A stretch of 32,661 nt of DNA, taken from assembly GCA_946409545.1 (NCBI GenBank), contig CAMJWT010000019.1:1-32661 (forward strand), written 5' to 3'. Position 1 is the stretch's first letter; the number at the start of each line of letters is the position of its first letter. The notes beneath the pieces were generated by a model. The model was not told where the DNA came from, made no database searches, and was given only the letters and a program-made list of their open reading frames with translations. Below, one piece after another: positions 14,469 through 23,170 of the stretch. The DNA comes from RUG12783 sp946409545 (lineage in GTDB: Bacteria > Bacillota_I > Bacilli_A > RF39 > UBA660). The position numbers and the translations under genes are program-made.

Positions 14469-16169
14469 ATGAAAAAAGATAATATAGATGACGATATCTT
14501 AGATGATGTAGATGATAAGAATCAGTCTACAGAAATTACTTATTCAAGAACTGCTTTTCGTGAAACAAAAAGAAAAAAAGATAAAAGATTAGAAGCTTTA
14601 ATCGAAGAAATAAATAAAAATCATCAAGCTATTGAAGAAGATGAAATATTAGATTTACCAGTAAGAGGTAGACGTGGAAGACCTCCTAAAGATAAAATTG
14701 AAGAAGAATTATTAATTGATAAGCCAGTTGAATCATCAGAAGAAGAATTATTATTAAATCCTAAAAGAGATGAAGAAACAATTGTTCTTCCAAAGGTAAA
14801 GAAGAATGAAATAAAAGAGATTATTGATATACCTGAAGAAGAAAGTATTCTAACTCCTACTGAAGAAGAAAGATTTGAAGAAGTAATTAGTGATGAGCCA
14901 AAAAAAGAAAAGAAAAAGAAGAAAAAATACCGTGTTCGAAAAGCCCCAATCATCATTATTATTTTATTAATATTATTAATTGCTGGTGGTGCTATCTATA
15001 TCTCTCACAAAAATAAAATAGATAGAGAAAAGAGAGAAGAAGAACAAAGAATAAAAAATTATATTAAAGATGTTGAATCTCACTATAATAAAAAAGTAGT
15101 TGTTAATACAGATGCATCTATTTATAAAAAAGTTGGTAACAATTATCAATTATATGGAACTATTTATAAAGATAATATTATTAATTTATCTGATCAAAAG
15201 ATTGATAAAGATACAGAATATTTCCATAATGATGAATTAGATGTTTATATAAAATATAAAGATGTTGATAAAACTGATAAAGAAGTAGTTAAAGATTCAA
15301 GATACAAGAGATATTTATTATTTAATGAAAATATTGTTACAAAAGATGAATATACTATTTATCATAGTGATGATAGTAAACTATATAAGTTATCGGAAAA
15401 AGGTGAATATCCAATAATTATTAAAGAGACTGATCGTTATTATTTTGAATATCAAGATGAACTTGTATATGTTCTTAAGAGTGACGTTAAAGAAATTGTT
15501 AAACATGAGAATACAAAGGCTAAGAATGTATCATCTGTTCCAGTTCTTAATTATCATTTTATCTATGATCCTAAAGAGAGAACTTGTAATCAAAGTATTT
15601 GCTTAACGGCAAGTAGGTTAGAAGAACATATTAAATATTTTAAAGATAATAAAATATTAGATCTAACTATGCATGAGTTCCAATTATATATGGATAAGAA
15701 ACTTAATCTACCAAAGAGTGTATTATTAACATTTGATGATGGTTGGTTAAGACAAAAAGGTGTTGAGATTCTTGATAAGAATGAATTCCATGGAACATAT
15801 TTCCTTATAACATCTGTTTATTTACCAATTGAATCAAAATATGTAGAATTCCATAGTCATACTCATAATATGCATACTCAAGGTCAATGTCCAACGGGAC
15901 AAGGTGGCGGAATTCAATGTTTATCTGAAAAGAAGATTCAAGAAGATTTAAAGAAGAGTCGAGAACTTCTTAATAATACGACGGCCTTCTGTTACCCATT
16001 CTATGAATGGAATGAGTATGCTATTGGTCAATTGAAGAAAGCTGGCTTCACTTTAGGATTTATTGGTGGTCAAAGAGCTGCTAAACCTAGTGATAATCAT
16101 TACCGTGTTCCAAGATATATTATTTATAGTTGGACAACCGTAAGTACTTTAAAAACATATTTTAATTAG
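14469..16169 (+). CDS. Membrane-anchored polysaccharide deacetylase (NodB domain)
   Basis: A 566-residue type II membrane protein. Residues 1-158 are a charged cytoplasmic tail that includes RGRRGRPPK (66-74). One transmembrane helix spans 160-178. An extracellular linker domain of repeated Tyr/Lys strands (about 200-345) follows, and the NodB homology domain covers about 357-566. NodB motifs: VPVLNYHF, LLTFDDGW (419-426, with catalytic and metal aspartates), FHSHTHNMH (461-469, metal histidines), FCYPFYEW (507-514) and a late RVPRYII. Such enzymes remove acetyl groups from peptidoglycan or other N-acetyl polysaccharides at the surface. Extra cysteines (373, 378, 474, 484, 508) may form disulfides. 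AAAGGGTGAT precedes ATG 14469. A GTG at 14457 lies within it and is rejected. Confidence 0.9.
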   Translation: MKKDNIDDDILDDVDDKNQSTEITYSRTAFRETKRKKDKRLEALIEEINKNHQAIEEDEILDLPVRGRRGRPPKDKIEEELLIDKPVESSEEELLLNPKRDEETIVLPKVKKNEIKEIIDIPEEESILTPTEEERFEEVISDEPKKEKKKKKKYRVRKAPIIIIILLILLIAGGAIYISHKNKIDREKREEEQRIKNYIKDVESHYNKKVVVNTDASIYKKVGNNYQLYGTIYKDNIINLSDQKIDKDTEYFHNDELDVYIKYKDVDKTDKEVVKDSRYKRYLLFNENIVTKDEYTIYHSDDSKLYKLSEKGEYPIIIKETDRYYFEYQDELVYVLKSDVKEIVKHENTKAKNVSSVPVLNYHFIYDPKERTCNQSICLTASRLEEHIKYFKDNKILDLTMHEFQLYMDKKLNLPKSVLLTFDDGWLRQKGVEILDKNEFHGTYFLITSVYLPIESKYVEFHSHTHNMHTQGQCPTGQGGGIQCLSEKKIQEDLKKSRELLNNTTAFCYPFYEWNEYAIGQLKKAGFTLGFIGGQRAAKPSDNHYRVPRYIIYSWTTVSTLKTYFN

Positions 16170-16191
16170 AAAGCTTCGGCTTTCTTTTTTT
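16168..16191 (+). terminator. Intrinsic terminator with UUCG loop
   Basis: AGAAAGC, tetraloop TTCG, GCTTTCT, then a T run. It begins in the deacetylase stop codon. Confidence 0.92.
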
Positions 16192-16224
16192 ATAGTCAAC
16201 AAACTATAAAAATTAATAAATCTA

Positions 16225-16233
16225 TGATATTAT
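16225..16233 (+). promoter_or_regulatory. Extended -10 promoter of the glycan operon
   Basis: TGaTATTAT lies 18 bases before the first GT2 start and directly before its GGGAG site. The -35 region is weak. It is the only promoter-like site before a run of seven tightly packed genes. Confidence 0.45.
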
Positions 16234-16250
16234 TAATAGTGGGAGCAAAT

Positions 16251-17192
16251 ATGAAAGTTAGTGTAATCGTACCAGTTTATAATGTTTATGAGTATATTGA
16301 TAAATGTTTAGATAGTTTAGTACATCAAACATTAAAAGATATGGAAATCATTGTTGTAAATGATGGTTCTCCTGATGATTCTGAAAGTATTATAAAAAGA
16401 TATGAAAAGAAATATAAAAATATCAAATACGTTGTTAAGAAAAATGGTGGCTTAAGTGATGCAAGAAACTTTGGCCTTAAGTGTGCAACTGGTGATTATA
16501 TAGGATTTGTTGATAGTGATGATTATGTAGCTAATGACATGTTTGAAAAGTTATATAACAAGATAACAAAAGATAAATCGGATATCGCTGTTTGTGAATT
16601 TAATTATGTCTATCCTGATGGTAAGATAATTAGAAGTTATTCTAATTTAGATTACACAGATGAAGTTGATAAAAAATATTTAATCTCACCACCAATGGCA
16701 TGGACAAGATTATATAAAAAAGATTTATTTAATGAATTAAAATTTAAAAAAGATATTTATTATGAAGACTTAGAGATGAATCCTAAAGTACTTTTATACA
16801 CAAAGAAAATATCTTTTGTTGATGAAGGTTTGTATTACTACATAGTTCGTAATAATTCGATAATGAGACAAAATACTTTTAATGAGAAATTATTACATAT
16901 CTTTGATATCTTAGATAGTAATAAAAAACTTTTATATAAAGATTATCCTATGGAAATAGAATATATGTATATCGATCATCTATTAAGGACCGCGTCTCTT
17001 CGTTTTATGGATTATGATAATTATAAAGAAAACATTAATCGAATAGTTGATATCTTTAAATCTGATTTTCCTAATTGGAAAAAGAATGTTTATTTAAAGA
17101 AGAGTAGTAAGAAGATGAAACTTCTTTGTCATCTTGCTTATCATAAATGTTATCTTTTATTAAAGATTATCAAGAAAGTTACAGGTAGATAG
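16251..17192 (+). CDS. Glycosyltransferase family 2 (copy 1 of a tandem pair)
   Basis: A 313-residue GT2 enzyme. The donor-binding half is textbook: VSVIVPVYNVYEYI, SLVHQTLKDMEIIVVNDGSPDD, NGGLSDARNFGLK and the metal-binding FVDSDDY (about 86-92). Then come MAWTRLYKKDLF and a YYEDLEMNPKV motif (about 165-175) where the catalytic acidic residues of this subfamily lie. The C-terminus is basic and may touch the membrane. ATG 16251 is used because GGGAG precedes it and because the sister gene starts at the same residue. It probably adds one sugar to a lipid-linked surface glycan. Two bases separate its stop from copy 2. Confidence 0.9.
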   Translation: MKVSVIVPVYNVYEYIDKCLDSLVHQTLKDMEIIVVNDGSPDDSESIIKRYEKKYKNIKYVVKKNGGLSDARNFGLKCATGDYIGFVDSDDYVANDMFEKLYNKITKDKSDIAVCEFNYVYPDGKIIRSYSNLDYTDEVDKKYLISPPMAWTRLYKKDLFNELKFKKDIYYEDLEMNPKVLLYTKKISFVDEGLYYYIVRNNSIMRQNTFNEKLLHIFDILDSNKKLLYKDYPMEIEYMYIDHLLRTASLRFMDYDNYKENINRIVDIFKSDFPNWKKNVYLKKSSKKMKLLCHLAYHKCYLLLKIIKKVTGR

Positions 17193-17193
17193 T

Positions 17194-18150
17194 ATGAAGA
17201 TAAGTGTAATAGTACCTGTATGGAATGTTGAAAAGTATCTTGATAAATGTTTAGATAGTTTAGTTCATCAAACATTAAAAGATATCGAAATTATTGTTGT
17301 AAATGATGGAAGTCCAGATAATTCAGAAGAGATTATAAAAAAATATGAAAAGAAATATAAAAGTATTAAATATGTTGTTAAGAAAAATGGAGGATTAAGT
17401 GACGCTAGAAACTTTGGCCTTAAATATGCAACAGGAAAATATATTTCTTTTGTTGATAGTGATGACTATTTAGAACTTGATGGCTTAGAAAAAATGTATA
17501 ATAAAGCCAAAGAAAAAGATTATGATATGGTTGTTAGTGATATCGATTATATCTATCCAGATAAATCATTAAGAGTAAGTAGTAGTGTAATAGAAGATAA
17601 GTCTTTGAAAGAAAATATGATTACTATTTTCCCAGCGGTATGTAATAAAATCTTTAAAAGAGAATTATTTGATTATAATATTCGTTTTAAAAAAGATATA
17701 TGGTTTGAAGATGTAGAGTTCTTATATCGACTTTATCCATATATTAAAAGTATTGGTGTTATAAATGATAGTTATTATCAATATGTTCAAAGAGAAGGAT
17801 CACAAACTAATGTTATAAATCGTAAATTATATGATTATATTGATAACTTTAATGGTATCATTGATTTCTACAAAGAAAAAAAGTTTTATGATGAATATAA
17901 GTTGGAACTTGAATATGTCTATGTAAGATATATTTATGCAACTTTTGTTAAAAGAGCAGCAGCTTATCCTAAAGATGATTATAATGAAGCTGTTGATACA
18001 GCAATTAAAAATGTTAAAGAACATTTTCCTAATTATAAAAAGAATAAATATTTTAAAAAGAGTTTAAAGGGATTATATTTAAGAATGTTTAATAAAAAAA
18101 TAAGTAAATTAATATACAAGATATATCATAAAGGAGAAAAAAATGGCTAA
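17194..18150 (+). CDS. Glycosyltransferase family 2 (copy 2 of a tandem pair)
   Basis: A 318-residue GT2 enzyme. Its first 91 residues match copy 1 at all but about 13 positions (for example DSLVHQTLKD, VVKKNGGLSDARNFGLK, FVDSDDY). The later half, which sets acceptor choice in this family, has diverged although it keeps VCNKIFKRELF and WFEDVEFLYRLY. This shape suggests a duplication followed by change of acceptor, or recombination keeping the front alike. Its stop overlaps the start of the cytidylyltransferase gene by eight bases, with AAGGAG within its last codons, so the genes are coupled. Confidence 0.9.
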   Translation: MKISVIVPVWNVEKYLDKCLDSLVHQTLKDIEIIVVNDGSPDNSEEIIKKYEKKYKSIKYVVKKNGGLSDARNFGLKYATGKYISFVDSDDYLELDGLEKMYNKAKEKDYDMVVSDIDYIYPDKSLRVSSSVIEDKSLKENMITIFPAVCNKIFKRELFDYNIRFKKDIWFEDVEFLYRLYPYIKSIGVINDSYYQYVQREGSQTNVINRKLYDYIDNFNGIIDFYKEKKFYDEYKLELEYVYVRYIYATFVKRAAAYPKDDYNEAVDTAIKNVKEHFPNYKKNKYFKKSLKGLYLRMFNKKISKLIYKIYHKGEKNG

Positions 18151-18877
18151 GAGAAAACCAAAAAATATTGCAATTATTATTGCGGGTGGTAAGGGAAACC
18201 GCATGGGTCAAGATATCCCAAAACAATTTATTAATGTATATGATAAACCAGTTCTAATTTATACGCTTGAAAGTTTTCAAAATCATCCTGATGTAGATGA
18301 AATTGAAGTTGTATGTATTGATGGATGGCATGATATTTTAAAAGCTTATGCTAAGCAATTTAATATAACAAAACTTAAATATGTTATATCTGGCGGTGAA
18401 ACGGGACAAGAATCAATTAGAAATGGTGTATATAATCTAGAAGGTAAAGTTCATGATGATGATAATATTATTATTCATGATGGTATTAGACCTCTTGTTG
18501 AACCAGCAGTACTTTCTGATGTTATTGTTAAATGTAATCAATATGGTAATGCCGTAACAAGTATGCCTTATAATGAACAAATCTTTGTTGTTGATGATGA
18601 ATTTTCAACAACCAAATATATTCCAAGAGAAACACTAAGAAGAGTATCAACACCACAAGCTTATAAGTTTAAATTACTAGATGAAAAGTATAAAGAAGCT
18701 TATAAAAAAGAAATTGGCATTTATGGATCAAATTATACTAATACAATGATGGTACAACTTGGTGTAAGATTATATTTTGCAGCTGGTAGTGATAAAAATA
18801 TTAAATTAACAACAAAAGATGATTTAGAATTATTTAAAGCTTATTTAAATAGTGATAAAGATAATTGGTTGAAATAA
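18143..18877 (+). CDS. IspD/TarI-family cytidylyltransferase
   Basis: A 244-residue nucleotidyltransferase. The CTP-binding loop IIAGGKGNRMGQDIPKQF (12-29) is intact. It is followed by GGETGQESIRNGV (about 92-104), IIHDGIRPLVEP (about 113-124) and TPQAYKFKLL (about 172-181), all family landmarks. IspD makes CDP-methylerythritol; TarI makes CDP-ribitol. The position in a glycan operon before an SDR and two LicD genes favours a role in making a CDP-activated polyol or sugar for surface phosphate transfer, not isoprenoid synthesis. The exact substrate cannot be read from sequence. It overlaps the upstream GT2 gene and has a ribosome-binding site AAGGAG at 18130-18135. Confidence 0.85.
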   Translation: MAKRKPKNIAIIIAGGKGNRMGQDIPKQFINVYDKPVLIYTLESFQNHPDVDEIEVVCIDGWHDILKAYAKQFNITKLKYVISGGETGQESIRNGVYNLEGKVHDDDNIIIHDGIRPLVEPAVLSDVIVKCNQYGNAVTSMPYNEQIFVVDDEFSTTKYIPRETLRRVSTPQAYKFKLLDEKYKEAYKKEIGIYGSNYTNTMMVQLGVRLYFAAGSDKNIKLTTKDDLELFKAYLNSDKDNWLK

Positions 18878-18890
18878 ACCAGTTTTTCTT
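18863..18890 (+). terminator. Weak terminator or attenuator inside the glycan operon
   Basis: AATTGGTT (18863-18870), loop GAAATA, AACCAGTT (18877-18884) with one G-U, then TTT, C, TT. It spans the stop codon of the cytidylyltransferase gene and ends just before the AAGGAG of the SDR gene. The broken T tract suggests only partial termination. Confidence 0.4.
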
Positions 18891-18902
18891 TAAGGAGATT
18901 AT

Positions 18903-19961
18903 ATGAAATTATTAGATAGTAAGAATTATTGTGAGGATATTGAAAGATTAGCAAAAGAAGATTTACCTTTCAATAAATTAAAAGATAAAAGTATTTTAAT
19001 AACAGGAGCTTGTGGTTTAATAGGTAGTTTCTTTATTGATACTATTATGTATTTAAATAGAGAAAAGAAATTAAATTGTCATGTTTATGCGATGGGATTA
19101 ACAGAAACTGATAAAACACGTTTTCCTGATTATGTAGGTAATAAATTATTTGATTATATATCACATGATGTTAATGAACCACTAAAAATGAGAAAGAAAA
19201 TGAACTTTATTATTCATCTTGCTAGTAACACTCATCCGGTTCTTTATGCAACACATCCTATTTCGACAATTACTACAAATGTCATTGGTACAAAGAATAT
19301 GCTAGATTACGCTGTTAAAAGTAAAAGTGATAGATTTATCTTTGCATCAAGTAATGAAATTTATGGTGAAAATAGAGGCGATGTAGAGTTATTTGACGAG
19401 AATTATTGTGGTTATATAAACTCTAATACTTTACGTGCAGGATATCCTGAAAGTAAGCGTTGTGGAGAAGCTTTATGTCAAGCTTATATTGAAGAAATGA
19501 AACTTGATATTGTTGTTGCAAGATTCACAAGAACTTATGGACCAACAATGTTAAAGAATGATTCTAAAGCTATTAGTCAATTTTTACTTAAAGCTTTAAA
19601 TAATGAAGATATTGTCTTAAAGAGTAAAGGAGATCAATATTATTCATTTACATATGTCTATGATACTGTTTACGGATTGTTTACAGTTTTATTAAATGGT
19701 GTATGTGGTGAAGCTTATAATATTTCGAATATTAAGTCTGATATTACTCTTCGTGATCTTGCTGAAACCATCGCTGAAACAGTTGGCCGTAAAGTTGTTT
19801 TTGAAATCCCAAATGAAGTTGAAAGCAAGGGATTTAGTAAAGCAACAAAAGCAAGACTTGATAGTAAAAAGATTGAAGGAATTGGATATAAACCCAAATA
19901 TGATATTAAGAATGGTGTTAAGAGAACACTTGATATCTTAAGAGAGGTATACGATGAGTAG
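18903..19961 (+). CDS. NAD-dependent epimerase/dehydratase (extended SDR)
   Basis: A 352-residue extended short-chain dehydrogenase. The NAD-binding TGACGLIG lies at 34-41, IIHLASNTHP at about 101-110, FASSNEIYGE near 145, the catalytic Tyr181/Lys185 in GYPESKRCGE, and RFTRTYGP near 205. YESK-type extended SDRs act on nucleotide-linked sugars (4,6-dehydratases, decarboxylases, epimerases). An N-terminal extension of about 30 residues precedes the Rossmann fold. Its place between an IspD/TarI-like enzyme and LicD genes suggests it reduces or rearranges a CDP- or phosphate-linked sugar in that pathway. AAGGAG precedes the ATG, and its stop overlaps the first LicD start by eight bases. Confidence 0.88.
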   Translation: MKLLDSKNYCEDIERLAKEDLPFNKLKDKSILITGACGLIGSFFIDTIMYLNREKKLNCHVYAMGLTETDKTRFPDYVGNKLFDYISHDVNEPLKMRKKMNFIIHLASNTHPVLYATHPISTITTNVIGTKNMLDYAVKSKSDRFIFASSNEIYGENRGDVELFDENYCGYINSNTLRAGYPESKRCGEALCQAYIEEMKLDIVVARFTRTYGPTMLKNDSKAISQFLLKALNNEDIVLKSKGDQYYSFTYVYDTVYGLFTVLLNGVCGEAYNISNIKSDITLRDLAETIAETVGRKVVFEIPNEVESKGFSKATKARLDSKKIEGIGYKPKYDIKNGVKRTLDILREVYDE

Positions 19962-20817
19962 TTATCGTGAATATGATAAAGAAACTCTTGATAAATTACA
20001 TAAAGTTGAACTTAGCATCTTAGATGATTTTGTTAAAGTTTGTGAAAAGAATGATTTAACATATTTCTTGATTGGTGGGTCACTATTAGGTGCTGTACGT
20101 CATCAAGGATTTATCCCTTGGGATGATGATATTGATATTGGTATGCCAAGAAAAGATTATGATAAATTTATTGAAATAGGACAAGAAGAGTTAGGAGATA
20201 AATACTTTGTAGATTGTTTTGAAAGAAATAGAGACTTTTATCTTCCTTTTGTAAAAATAAAACTTAATGGTACCGTTTTTGATGAAGAAGTTGCTAAAAA
20301 CTATCCTCATCATAAAGGGATCTTTATTGATATCTTTGCCTTTGAAAATGTAAAAAACACGAAAAAGATAGGTAAAGTACGTGCTTTTATGATTAAAACA
20401 ATCGCTGAGTCAACTCATTTTAGATTACATATGAGACCACTTAAGAATTTACATCATCCTTTCTTTGGTCTTTGTTGTTGTCTTGTTCCATGGCGAACTA
20501 TGATGCGTTTCCAAAAGAAATTAATGACATGGAATAAAAATGATAATTCCATGTATGTTAATCCTTTATCAGGTAGTTATGCTTATGAAAAAGAAACGAA
20601 TTTAAGAACAACGGTTCTTCCTGTAAAGAAAATCAAATTTGAAGGAAAAATGTATAATGGTATGACCGATAATGATACTTATTTAAAGAAAATATATGGT
20701 GATAATTATATGGAGTTACCACCACTTGAAAAACGTATTAATCACTTACCAGATACCATTATTTTCCCTGAGGAAATAGAAAATGAAAGCAAAAGCAAAA
20801 AAAGAAAAAACAAGTGA
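19954..20817 (+). CDS. LicD family phosphotransferase (copy 1)
   Basis: A 287-residue LicD protein. The nucleotidyltransferase-like core is clear: YFLIGGSLLGAVRHQGF, then IPWDDDIDIGMPRKDY (about 54-69) with the metal-binding aspartates, and FIDIFAFENV (about 126-135). LicD in pneumococcus adds phosphocholine to teichoic acid, and relatives transfer other phospho-alcohols from CDP donors. Co-occurrence with the cytidylyltransferase two genes upstream supports transfer of its CDP product. A His/Phe/Cys-rich stretch near residue 165 (HHPFFGLCCCLVPW) may be membrane-associated. It overlaps both neighbours, which indicates tight coupling. Confidence 0.9.
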   Translation: MSSYREYDKETLDKLHKVELSILDDFVKVCEKNDLTYFLIGGSLLGAVRHQGFIPWDDDIDIGMPRKDYDKFIEIGQEELGDKYFVDCFERNRDFYLPFVKIKLNGTVFDEEVAKNYPHHKGIFIDIFAFENVKNTKKIGKVRAFMIKTIAESTHFRLHMRPLKNLHHPFFGLCCCLVPWRTMMRFQKKLMTWNKNDNSMYVNPLSGSYAYEKETNLRTTVLPVKKIKFEGKMYNGMTDNDTYLKKIYGDNYMELPPLEKRINHLPDTIIFPEEIENESKSKKRKNK

Positions 20818-21661
20818 TTTAAGAAAATTACAATTAGTTTTAGTAGAGATGCTAGATGAGTTAGTTAGAATATGTGATAAACATAATCTAACTTACTTTT
20901 TAGTAGGAGGAACCGCTCTTGGTGCCATAAGACACAAAGGGTTTATTCCTTGGGATGATGATATTGATATTGGTATGCCAAGAGAAGACTTTGAAAAGTT
21001 TATTAAAGTTTGTCTAGATGACTTAGATGACAAATATTTTTTAGATCATTATAGTACTAATATTCATAATTATTATGGATATGCAAAATTAAGAAAAAAC
21101 AATACAACTTTTGTAACAGAGTATTCGAAAAGAAGAAAAGGACATGATGGTTTCTTCATTGATATTTTTCCTATGGACTATAATACTAATAAAGATTCAC
21201 TTGGTGTTAAATTTAGAGCGTCTATTACAAGATGTATTTTAGAAACATTAAAACTTAAAGAACATAATTATCGTGTTAGGACATTACGTAGACCCATTAT
21301 TTCTTTAATGTTTTATCCTTTTTCACGTTATCGAATTCATAGAATAGTTGATTATTTATATCAAAAAGATAATAAAAAAGTTCATAAAAATATGGCTATT
21401 TATTCAACAGTCTATTTTTATAAAAAAGATATTTATCCTGTTGATGTTGTTATGCCTCCTGTGAAAGCTACTTTTGAAGGAAGGGAATATAACGTATATC
21501 ATGATACGGATAAATATTTATCTCAATTATATGGTGACTATATGAAGCTTCCTAAAGAAGAAGATCGTATTAGTCATTTACCTGATAATCTTGATTTTAA
21601 TCATGGACTATCACTTATTACAAAAGAAGAGTATAATAAATTACATAGTAAAAGGAAGTGA
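20783..21661 (+). CDS. LicD family phosphotransferase (copy 2)
   Basis: A 292-residue sister of the preceding gene: YFLVGGTALGAIRHKGF, IPWDDDIDIGMPREDF (about 55-70), GFFIDIFPMDY (about 127-137) and a shared C-terminal SHLPDN. Outside the core the two differ widely, so they probably act on different acceptors or positions. The gene starts 35 bases inside copy 1, in another frame, with AGGA at 20771-20774. The overlap is long and its N-terminal codons (MKAKAKKEKT) share DNA with the basic tail of copy 1. Two LicD proteins side by side recall LicD1/LicD2 of pneumococcus, although the donor here need not be choline. Confidence 0.9.
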   Translation: MKAKAKKEKTSDLRKLQLVLVEMLDELVRICDKHNLTYFLVGGTALGAIRHKGFIPWDDDIDIGMPREDFEKFIKVCLDDLDDKYFLDHYSTNIHNYYGYAKLRKNNTTFVTEYSKRRKGHDGFFIDIFPMDYNTNKDSLGVKFRASITRCILETLKLKEHNYRVRTLRRPIISLMFYPFSRYRIHRIVDYLYQKDNKKVHKNMAIYSTVYFYKKDIYPVDVVMPPVKATFEGREYNVYHDTDKYLSQLYGDYMKLPKEEDRISHLPDNLDFNHGLSLITKEEYNKLHSKRK

Positions 21662-21664
21662 TTT

Positions 21665-23170
21665 ATGAAAACTAAAAAAACAGCCTTAAATATGATTACC
21701 GATGTAATTCCTTTATTAATAGTTTCCCTTCTTGGTATTTATAAAACTAAATTTTTTATTGAATACCTGGGAACAGCAACGATGGGATTATATAACTTAT
21801 TTAGTAATATTATGGTATATGTTTCCCTAGTTGATGGTGGACTTGCTAGTGCTGTTTTATATTCACTTTATAAACCAAATGCCAATGGTGATACAAAGAA
21901 ACTTAATGAACTATTATCAGGCGCAATGAGGACATTCTCAAAAATTGGTATGATTGTCTTTGCAATCGCCTTTGTTGTTTCTTTCTTTGTTATCATCTTC
22001 ATAAAAGATCCTGGTAGTCTTCCATTTGGATATTGGGGTATTGTCTTATCATTCTTATTATTTTCATTAAGTAATGTAATTGCGTACTTCTTTGTTCCTT
22101 ATAAAGAATTATTGGAAGTTAAAGAAAAGAAATATATCTATAATCTTGTTTATCAAGGTGGTCAAATTGTTATTTCCGTAACGGAAATATTAATGTTAAT
22201 TAATGGTACTAACTTTATGCATGTACTATTAATGCATAGTGTTGTAAGACTTATTGCAAGACTAATTATTGCCTTTATATGTAAAAAGAAATTTCCAGAA
22301 GCTAATGTCTTTAATAAAGAAAAAGATTATAGTTTCAAGAAGTTATTACCATCCCTTATTTTTCATAAAATATGTGGTTTAGTAAGTAGTAATATTGATA
22401 CCGTTATTATTTCATCATTTTTAGGACTTGGTTATGTTGCAATATATTCAACATATAGTTATATCATTACCATGATGAAAAATATCTTAGGGAAACTATC
22501 GAGTTCAATGACGGCAATCGTTGGTAATAGTTTAGTTAAATCAAGAGATAAGATGTATGACTTGTACATGGAATTTGATGCAATGTTATTCTATATTGCC
22601 ATCATTGTATGTATACCTCTTACACTTGCTATTAATAAGTTTATTGATATCTTCTATGAAGGTAGTATTAAAACATCAATGTTAATTGCGTTTTCATTTG
22701 TACTAATATTATTTTCATTTATTGTAAAACTAGCTACAACGATGTTTGTGGCAGCTGATGGATTATACAAAGAGACAAGACATTGTGCAGTAGTTGATGC
22801 ATCTATTAACTTAGTATTATCATTATCTCTTGTCCATTTCATTGGTATATCAGGTGTTCTTCTTGCAACAGCAATCTCTGTCTTTATCGCTGAATATACT
22901 ATGAAATGTATGGTCGTACATAAACATTCATTTAATAAAAGTAGTAAGGCATATTTTATAAAGAATATTAAATTCTTTATTACATATTTTGTAGATTTAG
23001 TAGTTGGTTACTATATTATTAAACAATTTACAATTAATACGATTGGTACATGGTTTATAACATTCTTAATCTTTACAATATTAAATGCATTATTAATATT
23101 ACTTGTCTTTAAAATATTTAAAGAAACAAAGTTTGTTAAGAGAGTTAAAGTATTATTTAAAAGGGCTTAA
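21665..23170 (+). CDS. Polysaccharide flippase (Wzx-like, MOP superfamily)
   Basis: A 501-residue integral membrane protein with about 12-14 hydrophobic helices. The N-terminus has the family look: a basic start, a first helix (MITDVIPLLIVSLLGIY), then FFIEYLGTATMGLYNLFSNIMVYVSLVDGGL. The middle contains ISSFLGLGYVAIYSTYSYI, and the second half MFVAADGLYKETRHCAVVDASINLVLSL, both typical of polysaccharide exporters. It should turn lipid-linked glycan units to the outer face. AAGGAAGTGA precedes the ATG, three bases after the second LicD stop. A terminator after it closes the first part of the glycan locus. Confidence 0.92.
   Translation: MKTKKTALNMITDVIPLLIVSLLGIYKTKFFIEYLGTATMGLYNLFSNIMVYVSLVDGGLASAVLYSLYKPNANGDTKKLNELLSGAMRTFSKIGMIVFAIAFVVSFFVIIFIKDPGSLPFGYWGIVLSFLLFSLSNVIAYFFVPYKELLEVKEKKYIYNLVYQGGQIVISVTEILMLINGTNFMHVLLMHSVVRLIARLIIAFICKKKFPEANVFNKEKDYSFKKLLPSLIFHKICGLVSSNIDTVIISSFLGLGYVAIYSTYSYIITMMKNILGKLSSSMTAIVGNSLVKSRDKMYDLYMEFDAMLFYIAIIVCIPLTLAINKFIDIFYEGSIKTSMLIAFSFVLILFSFIVKLATTMFVAADGLYKETRHCAVVDASINLVLSLSLVHFIGISGVLLATAISVFIAEYTMKCMVVHKHSFNKSSKAYFIKNIKFFITYFVDLVVGYYIIKQFTINTIGTWFITFLIFTILNALLILLVFKIFKETKFVKRVKVLFKRA

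Noticed and set aside
18143..18877. Calling the cytidylyltransferase IspD of isoprenoid synthesis
   Set aside because: Context (glycan operon, SDR, LicD) favours a surface-polymer role. The family motifs alone do not separate IspD from TarI, so no symbol is given.
19696..19941. Open frames inside the SDR gene on both strands
   Set aside because: The SDR frame is conserved to its C-terminus with TLRDLAETIAETVGRK. The alternatives have no ribosome-binding site or recognisable protein.
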